A DNA stretch of 64,000 nucleotides from Sacculina carcini (GCA_916048095.2 OU696585.1:5474255-5538254), one strand, 5' to 3'; shown: positions 31,438 through 41,690, numbered from the stretch's first letter. A program made the numbers and translations. The notes: generated from the letters alone by a model not told the origin.

Positions 31438-31663
31438 GACAGTATCTTTGACTCCATTTAGCATACTATAACAAAATTAAACAATTAGCAATCATGCCAA
31501 GTACGTTGAAATCTACCCGCTGATAATAATATTATAGCGCAAATATATATTTGAACGCCACAAATAATTATTCAAGTGCCCGCCTACGAGTTGAAGAGAG
31601 GTATACATATATTACCGTGTGGGGACATTGGCAAAATGAAGATACTGTTAGGTTTTTGCTCAT

Positions 31664-31964
31664 TGTAGTGATATTGCGAGCATTAGTCATAGATGAATAA
31701 TGTGTCGCTAGATGTCGCAGCCAGTGTAGAACGAACGATCCCACATGACACATGATCCAAGGGGTGGCCTTGCCTTTGGCAAGGAGAGAATATTGAGCAG
31801 TATGCGTTGGGCAGTGTTTGAGTCGTGGTCCCACTCCAATCGTAGTGACATATGTGTGTTTCATTGTGTACAATTTGTGTTCATTGGATTTGTGTAATCT
31901 TTGGCGTGTTGTAAACTTGAGTGGTGCTTAAAAAATCGTCCACCCAAACGTGGCGCAGCCGATC
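31664..31964 (+). promoter_or_regulatory. 5' LTR and primer-binding site
   Basis: The LTR starts TGTAGTGAT and ends cacccaaacg (the 3' copy ends aaaca, so the last base is mutated). The primer site tggcgcagccgatc follows immediately. The 3' LTR has ttaataaatc where the 5' copy has ttaaaaaatc, so the likely polyadenylation signal survives only in the 3' copy. Confidence 0.8.
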
Positions 31965-32910
31965 AGTGAGTCTGCCTCCAGTGCAGAAACACTTGTGATT
32001 TTCGCAAGCACATGGACTGGAAAGTTATCACCGCCAAGCAAATTGGACCTCAGCGTTGACCGAGGAGACTCATTCACGATTTGGAGAGATCGGTGGCAAG
32101 ATTATTATCTTCTATCAGGCCTCGGTAGTCAGCCTGCAGCCACCCAAATGGCAGTTCTTCGAACATGTCTCAGTGACGACACACTGCGCGCTGTCAAAAA
32201 CTTAAATCTGTCCACACAAGACAGCGGAGACGTGCACGCCGTTTTAAAAGCGTTGGCCACATATGCCAGGGGACAGATAAACGAAGTGATTGAGCGAAAA
32301 AAATTCAACTGCCGTCGTCAACAGCCAGGCGAGGTTTTCGAAGATTTCTTGTTGGGCCTGAGAGAACTCAGCAATACATGCAATTTTTGCACTTCGTGCA
32401 AGGACAGTTTGATTCGAGATCGAATTGTCGTCGGTATACGTGACCCTGGCACTGTCAAGAAACTTTGCAGTGTGAAAAAGCTCCATCTTCCTACGTGCAT
32501 AGATATCTGTCGCAGCGAGGAAGCAGCAAATCGCGACATGTCCATTTTGACACACGAGGAGAGTTGCACAGCTCGAGTGAGCGCAGGCCGTCTGACTCAC
32601 AGACCCAGTAGCCCAAAATCACACGTGCATAGATATCTGTCGCAGCGAGGAAGCAGCAAATCGCGACATGTCCATTTTGACACACGAGGAGAGTTGCACA
32701 GCTCGAGTGAGCGCAGGCCGTCTGACTCACAGACCCAGTAGCCCAAAATCACACCAGGCGCAGCAACAGTGTGGTAGATGCGGTCGTCAACACACGAGGG
32801 AGCAAAAATGTCCCGCATCTGGGGCTAAATGTCGTGCATGCGGAAAACATGGACATTTTGCAACAGTGTGCCGATCGCCAAAGCAGCAGAGGCACGACAC
32901 CCGCAGCTGA
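31951..32910 (+). pseudogene. gag of the 31.7-36.4 kb gypsy element
   Basis: Capsid-like region (FTIWRDRWQDYYLLSGLG, MAVLRTCLSDDTLRAV, FEDFLLGLRELSNTC, IRDRIVVGIRD) followed, after a duplicated segment, by two knuckles: CGRCGRQHTREQKC and CRACGKHGHFATVC. The open frame runs without an ATG from the primer site, so the true start is lost or non-AUG. A 130-bp tandem duplication (32493-32752) shifts frame and separates capsid from knuckles. Confidence 0.8.
32493..32752 (+). repeat. 130-bp tandem duplication inside gag
   Basis: 32493-32622 and 32623-32752 are near-identical copies starting acgtgcatagatatctgtcg. As 130 is not a multiple of 3, the second copy is read out of frame (ending in a stop at ~32741) and the knuckle domain lies in the shifted frame. 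Confidence 0.95.
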
Positions 32911-32970
32911 ACACCAGTATCTGCGGCTGTAATTTCAGCTGTCTCAGCACTCAGCGCTCCTCGCATCACT

Positions 32971-35085
32971 GTGCTAGTCGACGGCAAAGTCAACATCGAG
33001 GCGTTACCCGACTCGGGCGCAGACATTTCGGTTGCCGGTCGTGACGTGTTAGTTCAGATCGACGATGTCAACAATTTGCTGCAGAGCAAAGACGAACCTC
33101 AGTCGGCCGATGGTTCTCCCATGCGGGTCATTGGTGTGCTACCCACGCGTGTGACTCTGGGTAACCGAGAAGTTGACATCAACTTACACATACTGGAGGG
33201 AGTATCTGGCATGTTACTGTCATGGCAGGTATGTCGTGCGTTAAATATCTTGCCACAAAACTATCCCAGTCAAATAGTAAGCAGCATTGCAAGCACAAAA
33301 GCTATGCCCACTAACACAGATCAGAAGACAAACGGGGAAAACATCTTTTCTGAGTTTGAAGAGGTATTCTCAGACAAAGTACAAGTCATGCCTGGCGAGA
33401 CGTTTCGCATCCATCTAGCAGATGACGCCGAGCCTCACAGTATTTCAGCGCCTCGCCGAATCCCACTACCTTTGCGCAAAGGATTGAAAGATGAGTTGGA
33501 CAACCTAACATCTCAAGGTATCATAACAGCTGTGTCACAACCAACCGAGTGGTGTTCCCCAGTTGTCGTCACACCAAAGAAATCGGGAGGTGTACGATTA
33601 TGTGTGGATCTCACCAAACTGAACCGTTGCGTTCGGCGTGAGGCGTACCAGTCCGACACTCCAGCCGAATGCGTCGCGTCAATCGTCGGTGACAACGCCA
33701 GATTTTTTGCGGTGTTTGATGCGACCAAGGGATACCACCAGTGCCCTCTGGCACCAGAAAGCAGAAAGCTGACAACGTTCATGACTCTGTTTGGCCGCTA
33801 TATGCTTACGCGCGCACCATACGGAATTTCATCGATCTCTGATCATTATAATCGGCGCATGGACGAGCGTTTCGTGGGAATACCAGGCATGCGTAGGCTG
33901 GTAGATGATGTTATCATTTACGGTCGTGACGAGGCAGAGCTTCAAGCATGTGTGCACTTATTCCTGACACGCTGCCGTGAAAAACGTGTCACACTCAACC
34001 GTGAAAAAGCCCAATACATGGTGAAAGAATGTAAGTTTGCTGGATTTCTAGTCGGAGAAAATGGATATAAAGTCGATCCTGCTCTACACGAGGCTATCGC
34101 ACGATTTCCATCACCCAAGATCACCAGCGACCTACGGTCATTTTTCGGTCTATGCAACCAGCTAGGTGCATTTTTAGAAGAACTCGCTGAACATTCGGCT
34201 CCATTGCGTGGGTTGTTGAGTGCCAAAAATCACTTCCTGTGGGATGAAGCACATGAAGCATCGTTCAAAAATGCACGTGAAGCTCTCGCATCGTCCAAAA
34301 CATTGATGTTTTTCAACCCTGAAGCGCCTACGATCCGTCACACCGATGCTAGTCGACTTAACGGGCTCGGGTTCGTGCTACAGCAGAGACATAGAGACGG
34401 TACAATGTACATCATTCAATGTGTATCTCGTTTCATCAGTGATACTGAGCAGCGATATGCAGCCATCGAGCTTGAGCTGTTAGCTGTGTGCTGGGCGTTC
34501 AAAAAGGGCAATTTATTCCTTTCTGGACTCAAGCATTTTGAGGTGCACGTCGATCATCGTCCACTCGTGCCCATTCTCAACTCCAAATCGGTAGTTGAGC
34601 TGGATAATCCGCGACTTCAACGACTCCGTTTGAAATTGGAATGCCTTGGGCCCTTCAAAGCTCATTAGGTGCCGGGAAGGCGCCATTTAGCCGCAGACGC
34701 GCTGTCGCGGAAACCGATTGAACAAGCACCATGTGAGGTGGACGAATGTGCGGACATGCAGCCAATAATAGCATCTATTGTGAGCTCAGAGGGCATATCG
34801 GACAGACAGCTGGAGAAAGTTCGATACGAGACTGTTAGAGACACAGAACTACAAAAGTTGAAGGGTCAAATCAAAACAGGTTTTCCGGAAAGCATCCATG
34901 ACGTTGACATGTCTATTCGTCGCTACTGGAACGTTCGTGAGAAGCTTTCATTTGACGAAGATTTAATCCTATATGGTCGTCGGTTGGTTATCCCAACAGC
35001 CATGAGAAAAGAAATTCTTCATGAATTACATGCCAGTCACGCAGGCAAGGAGCGAACGAAACAAAGGGCTCGTGCGATTGTGTAA
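32971..35085 (+). pseudogene. gypsy pol: protease, reverse transcriptase, RNase H
   Basis: Protease motif LPDSGADISVAG (Ser in place of the usual Thr); RT blocks RLCVDLTKLNRCVRRE, FDATKGYHQCPLAPES, LTRAPYGISSISDHYNR and RLVDDVIIYGRDE (Val-Asp-Asp); RNase H with IRHTDASRLNGLGFVL, YAAIELELLAVCWAFKK and VHVDHRPL. In-frame stops are a TAG at 34666, just before the conserved ADALSR block, and a TAA at 35086 in the integrase zinc domain. Otherwise open over ~700 codons, so the damage is recent. Confidence 0.9.
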
Positions 35086-36114
35086 TGGCCAGGCATTGAT
35101 GTAGACATCGACAACAGAACCAAGTCTTGTGAACAGTGTCAAAAATACCTGCCAAGCCAAACGAAGGAGACCATACTGCATCACGACCAGCCAACTCGAC
35201 CGTTTGAGCTGATGTCAGTTGACATTGGGGAATACGGAAACCACAAGTTTGTGGTTGCTGTCGACCATATTTCGGGCTGGAAATTTGTGAACGATTTGGG
35301 CTCTACGGCAGTGACGAGACAACTGCTGGACACGTTTCGGACAATTTTCTGCATGGTCGGTGTTCCAACAACAATATATACAGACGGTGGTCCACAGCTC
35401 ACCTCGGGAGATTTCTACAAGTTTGGCGAGAAGTGGATGCTCCGACATGTACGTTCATCTCCTCATTTTCCCCAATCAAATGGGAGGGCAGAGGCTGCGG
35501 TTAAGTCCGCCAAAGCACTGATAAAGAAGTGCTGGAACGTCGATAAGTCTTGTCTCCAAGAAGATGATTGGTGCAAAGGAATTTTTCAGTTGCGAAACAC
35601 TCCGGGACCCGACGGCAGGTCGCCCGCGGAAATTCTTCACGGCAGACCAGTTCGAGACATGTTTCCCGCTCACAGACGAAATTTCTGCGTGGAGTGGCAA
35701 AAGTGTTCTGATGAAGCCGAACGAAAAGCAGCATCTCGGCAACAAAAGCAAGATAAGAGATACAACGTCACGGCCAAAGACCTACCAGAACTCTCTGCTG
35801 GTGTTCATGTAGCGGTTCAGCACCACGAAACAGGTCTGTGGGAGTGTCATGGAGTGGTGATCGAGACGTTGCCCCTTCGGCGCTATCTTATCAAGCTCGA
35901 CAGCGGACGAGTGGTGGCTCGCAACCGACGCCACTTGCGACGTCGATATGGGCACGCCGCGCCGCCTGGTGCACACGCAGCTGACGCGACTGGGACGGAC
36001 AATCAGCGTTCGAGAAACAGCCGACAACAGCCTGGTCGCCAACAAGAGATACACCTCCGCCGCTCCACTCGTGCAAGACGTCGCCCAGAAAGATTGATTG
36101 AAGCCATCGAATAA
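35086..36114 (+). pseudogene. gypsy pol: integrase
   Basis: WPGIDVDIDNRTKSCEQCQK (zinc domain), FELMSVDIGEYGNHKFVVAV (first Asp), TIYTDGGPQLTSGDFYKF (second Asp), SPHFPQSNGRAEAAVKSAK (Glu), then a C-terminal domain with VHVAVQHHETGLW and RHLRRRYG. Ends in a basic tail at 36114, 25 bp before the 3' LTR. Inserts cDNA with a 5-bp stagger, in agreement with the CTCAT duplication. Confidence 0.9.
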
Positions 36115-36138
36115 CTTCGATAACTAGGGGGGGGGGCG

Positions 36139-36425
36139 TGTTGTGATATTGCGAGCATTAGTCATAGATAAATAATGTGTCGCTAGATATCGCAGCCAGT
36201 GTAGAACGGACCATCCCACATGACACATGATCCAAGGGACGGCCTTGCCTTTGGCAAGGAGAGAATATTGAGCAGTGTGCGTTGGGCAGTGTTTGAGTCG
36301 TTGTCCCACTCCAATCGTAGTGACATATGTGTGTTTCATTGTGTACAATTTGTGTTCATTGGATTTGTGTAATCTTTGGCGTGTTGTAAACTTGAGTGGT
36401 GCTTAATAAATCGTCCACCCAAACA
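36139..36425 (+). repeat. 3' LTR of the gypsy element
   Basis: 287 bp, direct repeat of 31664-31950 with about ten differences by eye. Preceded by the polypurine tract aggggggggggcg. Confidence 0.9.
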
Positions 36426-36663
36426 CTCATATCCAGACAAGACATGCAAATTGTGCAGTCATAGAAAACACCTGAGGGCCATTTAACCATTCTGTATTTA
36501 CGTCAAGTGACTATTTGACAGATTTTCTTTAGCATTTCCTATAATTTCACCATCTTGAATGGACCATACAAATTAACTTATTCATGAAGATATACCAAGT
36601 GACTATATTCAATAACCAAGTGATCACATTTGACGAATGTATTTTCATTCTGGCTTCTCGCAG

Positions 36664-36868
36664 GTTATTATGCCACATGCGAAATATTCGCCGCTTCCAT
36701 TGCGGTCGCTGTTGTGATCGTCGGCATAATTATATACAGAGTTATTCGAAGGAAGCACTCTGATGAAGAACCTCCAGCGGAGAACAATGACGGAGAAGCA
36801 GAAGAACCAGAAACGGCTCCTCCATCTGCGTGCAATGCTGTTCGTCTTGAGTCGTTACATCCGGAACC
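36664..36868 (+). CDS. host receptor gene exon E: transmembrane helix and juxtamembrane tail
   Basis: 205-bp exon, acceptor ctggcttctcgcag, donor gtaagt, phase 1 in and 2 out. Reads GYYATCEIFAASIAVAVVIV, then GIIIYRVIRRKHSDEEPPAE, and an acidic Pro-rich tail to LHPEP. A ~20-residue hydrophobic helix is followed by Arg-Arg-Lys, which by the positive-inside rule puts the lectin-like part outside and the C-terminus in the cytoplasm (type I). Entry phase matches exon D across the 10.9-kb transposon-filled intron. Confidence 0.65.
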
Positions 36869-36885
36869 GTAAGTCTTGAAGTTCT

Positions 36886-37312
36886 TGTAGGCGAAACACA
36901 AAACAAAAATATATTACAGACAGGCGCGCGTGGGCATCACTTCCCCACGCGCGCCTACAAGACGTCACACCACTCCCGACAGCACCTGTTACACGACTCC
37001 AAGCTCACACCGTGACACACGGGAGCACACACAAACACACACACAAAAACACACGCACAGGCCTCAATCCACCGAAACAACCAATCAGCGGCGAGCCGGT
37101 CACTCGCTCGCCGCCGCGGAGCATCAACACTTGACAAACACACATATACACATACACACAGCGACACAGCTATACACATTTGCTCACACACTCTCGCACG
37201 CAATACGCAATTCCACTATACACGGTCACATATAGGCACACTAACATGCTCACGCACTATCTCACACAATATCTCACACACACTCTCTCTCATTGCACAC
37301 GATCACACCACA
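36886..37312 (-). mobile_element. solo LTR 12 bp inside a host intron
   Basis: TGTAGGCG...CCACA, with the 5-bp duplication GTTCT on both sides (36881-36885, 37313-37317). Same family as the complete element at 38163-39675 (caggcgcgcgtgggcatcac, ccaatcagcggcgagccgg, cacacgatcacaccaca). The duplication starts only 12 bases after the exon E donor site. Confidence 0.85.
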
Positions 37313-37317
37313 GTTCT

Positions 37318-37766
37318 AACTTGGCTTTGTGACACGATTTTTAAACCATCATTGGAAAATGCTACGTTTTATTTTCAAATGTAAGCGAGTGTCGATTGTT
37401 TTTCTATCTAGCTCACTACAATATATTGAGTCAGGACTGAAGACGACACAGACGTCACATACGACATATAAGTGTGAACTAGACGGGACCAGATGACACT
37501 ACGGAGTGTTCAATAGAAAGATAAATTTTCTAATAAAGTAATGTATATGCTTCGCTTAATATCATGAGCGATATACGAGTTTCCATTTTTACTCAGATCT
37601 GTCGTGTCTATTCAATTTCTATATAAGATTTGCTTACGTTCTCACGACTTTGAAATTGACTCTTAAAAACAGTGAAAAGCATGTGGTTAGTCACAAGGTG
37701 TAGTAGCACAAATGTGTATTGATGGCGGATAACGAGTAAGCGAGTCAGTCAGTCAGTGTGTCATCG

Positions 37767-37837
<71 letters not shown>

Positions 37838-38157
37838 CTCTATGCAGCGGAAATTACAGTATGTTGTTCTACATTTTTCTCGTATGTTCTAGTTTAGGAA
37901 ATGACGTTAATGAAATCACAGGAGTAACACCAATCCCTAAAAGAAACATTAATTAAGACGAAATAATAAAATAATAATAAAATACAAAACAATTGATAAT
38001 ACTTACGCACAAAAATACAACACAATTTGACTCACAAGATGAATCTACAATTATGATTCAGATTGGAGCCACTCACCTCACCAGTGTAAACGCCCGAAAT
38101 ATACATTGTGATAACTTCTCGAAAAATACACATAATATAGAACAAAAGGACATTATT
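37318..38157. other. intron sequence with a long (TA)n at 37768-37835
   Basis: Apart from a ~68-bp perfect AT run and (cagt)n at 37745-37760 no element is recognised. Confidence 0.6.
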
Positions 38158-38162
38158 ATATC

Positions 38163-39675
38163 TGTAATAGAAATTCAACAATCTAAATTATATTCAGACA
38201 GGCGCGCGTGGTCATCACTACCCCACGCGCGCCTACAAGAGGTCACACTCCAACCGCACCACAAACACGACTCCACGCTCACACCGTGACACATGGGAGC
38301 ACACACACCCACGCACAGCCCTCACATCCACCGCCACAACCGATCAGCGGCGAGCCGATTAATCACTCGCCGCCGCGGGGCATGCATATTCGACAAACGC
38401 ATACACATACACAAACACACACAAAACCGAAACAACTAGACACACACACAACTCGCTCACACACTCTCTCACGCCATACACAATTAAACCTACACGATCA
38501 CACAGAGACAGTAAGACGTTGACACACTCACACACAATCCCTCACACACACTCTCTCTCACTGCACACGATCACACCACACCTCCACCTGTTTTTGAAGA
38601 AACATACATCAACAAAAGAACAAACAATTGAAAACGTAAAAAGTAAACCAGTAAAAATGAACCAATAAAAACATAACTCGACGACGGCATCCACCAGACG
38701 CGCGCACCTTTGCTGCGGCGAAGCACAACACGGCAGGCCCCAGCATCCACCACACTCTCGCCTCGCCCGTGCTCTTCAGTGCTCAGTCGCAGCCTGCCGT
38801 CTTCTTCATCACCGGCTGCCGCGACAGGGCACAACACTTCGACCCCAGCACCCACTATGCTCCCGTCGACTCCAGTGCTCTTCAGCACCCTGCCGCATAC
38901 AGCCGTGACGTCGCCGCACACGAAGACTACGCCGTCGTCGTCGATCGTTTCTTCCTACGGCCTCAGCAGCACATTCCTCTCACCTGACCTCCAGCACCAG
39001 CAGTCTCCACCAACAATATTCCATTTGCCCGGTGACGAGTCCAACACCAGTGCAGGCGGGACGACGAGCAACCCTCAGCCGCAGCTCCTGCGCTGCCTCC
39101 CGCCGGCACCATGCTCTCCTGCCGTCCCCCTGCACACCAGCCTCACAAGCCGCCGAGCACCTCCGCCATATCCTCCAGGTCGCTGCTAATACTGGAGGGC
39201 ACTGTCTCCGCTGCTGAAGCCGGGTCACAGACAAACAATACTTTCAAAACAAAAAGGCCGAAATAGCTTGTAACACAAATTCAACAATCTAAATTATATT
39301 CAGACAGGCGCGCGTGGGCATCACTACCCCACGCGCGCCTACAAGATGTCATACTCCAACCGCACCACGAACACGACTCCACGCTTACACCGTGACACAC
39401 GGGAGCACACACACCCACGCACAGCCCTCACATCCACCGCCACAACCAATCAGCGGCGAGCCGGTTAATCGCTCGCCACCGCCGCCACCGCATGCATACT
39501 CGACAAACGCATACACATACACACACACCGAAACAACTACACACACTCGCTCACACACTCTCGCACGCCATACTCAATTAAACCATACTCGATCACACAT
39601 ACACAATATGACGTTGACACACTCAGACACAATCCCTCACACACACTCTCTCTCACTGCACACGATCACACCACA
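38163..39675 (-). mobile_element. complete small non-autonomous LTR element (TRIM/LARD-like)
   Basis: LTRs 38163-38580 and 39269-39675 (418 and 407 bp), target duplication ATATC (38158-38162, 39676-39680). On the minus strand: LTR (TGTGGTGTG...GTTACA), then the primer-like site AGCTATTTCGGC, a 688-bp GC-rich interior without gag or pol motifs, a purine tract (acaggtggagg) and the second LTR. Depends on proteins from another element; the element at 44122-49252 shares its primer-site type and LTR ends, so it is a candidate helper. In host intron E-F. Confidence 0.85.
39257..39268 (-). promoter_or_regulatory. primer-binding-like site complementary to the tRNA-Phe 5' end
   Basis: The + strand reads GCCGAAATAGCT directly before the LTR base at 39269. 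This equals nucleotides 1-12 of metazoan tRNA-Phe (GCCGAAATAGCTC...). A usual site would instead be complementary to the tRNA 3' end and start TGG on the element strand. Confidence 0.65.
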
Positions 39676-39984
39676 ATATCTCGTATAATAAAGTAACTTT
39701 AAAACAAGGAAAACGACAGTTGTTATAATACTAGTAACTGAGCTTATTACATGAATACACGAATGAAATAAAGCGGTATCACCACAAGCATATACGCTTG
39801 TTTAGTTAGTTATGTACAATTACGATTTGTTGTGTTTGTTGTTACTCGAATTTGTTTTGGTCGGCTTGAAATTAACACTCTGCGTACATTTTCCATTATG
39901 TGAGTGTTCACTCAATCTAGCTATGTGATGCCGACAATGGTGTATATACCAATGTAGTAAACAGATTTTACCACTGTTTTTCAG

Positions 39985-40111
39985 CGTTCCGAGATCGCAG
40001 GTGCCGTGTTCGATCGGCGGAGACTACGAGGAAATCGGAGAAAACAGTCCAGTTGCCAGGGAGGCTGCGAGATTGAGGATGGAAACAGATGAAAGACAAC
40101 TGAGAGAATAA
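39985..40111 (+). CDS. host receptor gene exon F: cytoplasmic tail and stop
   Basis: Acceptor ccactgtttttcag. The first base completes the Pro codon split from exon E. Reads VPRSQVPCSIGGDYEEIGEN then SPVAREAARLRMETDERQLR, Glu and TAA (40109-40111). Contains Tyr-Glu-Glu-Ile, the classical high-affinity Src-family SH2 ligand once phosphorylated. Together with exons A-E this describes a single-pass receptor-like membrane protein. No clear polyadenylation signal before the palindrome at 40172; aataaa at 40289 lies in the palindrome. Confidence 0.6.
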
Positions 40112-40171
40112 CAGCAAGATTAAACAAATACACACAAAATTACACACAAAATAATACACATAATACACACA

Positions 40172-40845
40172 AAATTAAGTGCAAATTGAGTTTCACACTC
40201 TAAAAAGGCCGACATTAAACATTGTTTTGCTCCACGATACAATGATATTTAACGATGCCTTCAATCTGGATCCTAGGGAACTAAGAGAATAAAAGCAAGA
40301 TTGAAGGAAAATCAGCAAAACAACGTAGAGTTGTACTTAGTCATCATCATATATTTGGTCGCAGTGTTTTGAAGAGCATACAAACAACACACCCCACAAC
40401 ACACACCACAGCACACCCCACAACACACCCCACAACACACCCCACGACGCTCGCACTTTTACAATTCGAGTAGGCAGAAAAACAGCGTTGTGCAGAGGCA
40501 CCAGTCCAGGAGGATGATCGCGCACAACGCTGTTTTTCTCCCTACTCGAATTGTAAAAGTGCGAGCGTCGTGGGGTGTGTTGTGGGGTGTGTTGTGGGTT
40601 GTGTTGTGGTGTGTGTTGTGGGGTGTGCTGTTTGTATGCTCTTCAAAACACTGCGACCAAATATATGATGACGACGAATTACAACTCTACGTTGTTTTGC
40701 TGATTTTCCTTCAATCTTGCTTTTATTCTCTTAGTTCCCTAAGATCCAGATTGATGGCATCATTAAATATCGTTGTATCGTTGAGTAAAACAATGTTTAA
40801 TGTCGGACTTTTTAGAGTGTGGAACTCAATTTGCACTTATAATTT
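40172..40845. repeat. ~670-bp palindrome with ~322-bp arms and a 28-nt loop
   Basis: 40172-40493 and 40522-40845 are near-perfect reverse complements. The arms include a cacaccccacaa minisatellite, an aagagaataaaagcaagattgaagg block and ttttacaattcgagta-g. The loop is 40494-40521. It lies 60 bp after the stop codon of exon F. The block aactaagagaataaaagcaag in each arm resembles the end of exon F (aactgagagaataacagcaag). Transcribed, it would form a very long hairpin. Confidence 0.9.
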
Positions 40846-41175
40846 ATTCGATATTTTTATTTCATTGTGTCGTCTATCTAGTTCGTTATACTTTTAATTC
40901 TGTGTGTATTCTTATCATTTGCGATTTATGATTATCTGCATGCTTGCTTGATTTGAGTATCATACACGTTACCATCGCAAAAATGGTTGTTTAACAAAAA
41001 TTTCATGAACAACTATTTTGACTATATCTTGCCAAATCATCTGATGTTAAATAATACATTTGTATCATTGCATGTCTAGTGATACTTTCATCTAGAACTG
41101 GCGCACACTTTGTTGACGGATAGTTTTATAAATACACCGGAGATGACTATCTAAATCAGATGATACATTGATCTG
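40846..41175. other. no recognisable feature
   Basis: AT-rich unique sequence. Confidence 0.4.
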
Positions 41176-41270
41176 TGTAGAATGAAACACTAAATTGCAG
41201 ACAGGCACGCGTGGGCACCACCGCCCCACGCGTGTTGGGGCTACGCCCATTTACCCCAACGTACAAACTG
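41176..41270 (-). mobile_element. truncated LTR of the tRNA-Phe-primed family
   Basis: tgtagaatgaaacactaaat then gcagacaggcacgcgtgggc and a CCCCACGCG mirror. Same beginning as 36886 and 38163 but lost after ~90 bp. Confidence 0.6.
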
Positions 41271-41396
41271 ATCCAACGCTAATACGATGCGATGAACACC
41301 AGCGATAGCAAAGATAGGGCGCTTTTTTGATATATATCAAAAATGTTTATCCCTTTATATATATATATATATATATACGTTTGTTTATATTCAACA

Positions 41397-41690
41397 AGGG
41401 CTACATGCGGGAGATACCCGACTAACCTCACAAGGGGGGTTACTGGCTCAAACCCCGGCGGGTAATTCCTTTGGGCGAATTCTATAATACTACAGCCCCT
41501 GTTCACTCAGTAGTAAATGATGGTACCAGATATCAGTCATGTGTTGTGTAATGCATTCTGTGAGGTGACCCTCTCTAATACGTCTTCCATCTTTGTGGAG
41601 TTATAACGTGGAAAGGGTCGGTTCTGCGGTGGCAGCGAATTGCACGGGACACACCTGTGCTAGCAAGTTTCGGCGTATTTCCGTGTAGAC
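41397..41690 (+). mobile_element. tRNA-derived SINE, copy 2
   Basis: The head is more decayed (ccgactaacctcacaagggg, ggctcaaaccccggcggg), but the body matches copy 1 closely: gggcgaattcta, gtaaatg-ggtaccagatatcag, ccctctctaatacgtcttcc, gggtcggttctgcggtggca. Shares the CTCACAA anticodon loop. Preceded by a (TA)n tract (41357-41377). Confidence 0.8.

Larger units (their letters stand above)
31664..36425 (+). mobile_element. complete Ty3/gypsy element with 5-bp target duplication
   Basis: Direct LTRs of 287 bp each (31664-31950, 36139-36425), 5-bp duplication CTCAT (31659-31663, 36426-36430), primer site tggcgcagccgatc at 31951, and a G10 polypurine tract before the 3' LTR. The primer site has the TGGCGCAG form known from Drosophila elements such as 17.6 and 297 (serine tRNA). 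Gag, protease, RT, RNase H and integrase are all present but broken. Inserted in the same host intron 221 bp right of the inverted-LTR unit. Confidence 0.9.

Noticed and set aside
39144..39172. Start of an open frame (MAEVLGG) in the small LTR element resembling the gag start MAEAVGG
   Set aside because: Stops after eight codons and the distance to the primer site differs; probably coincidence in GC-rich DNA.
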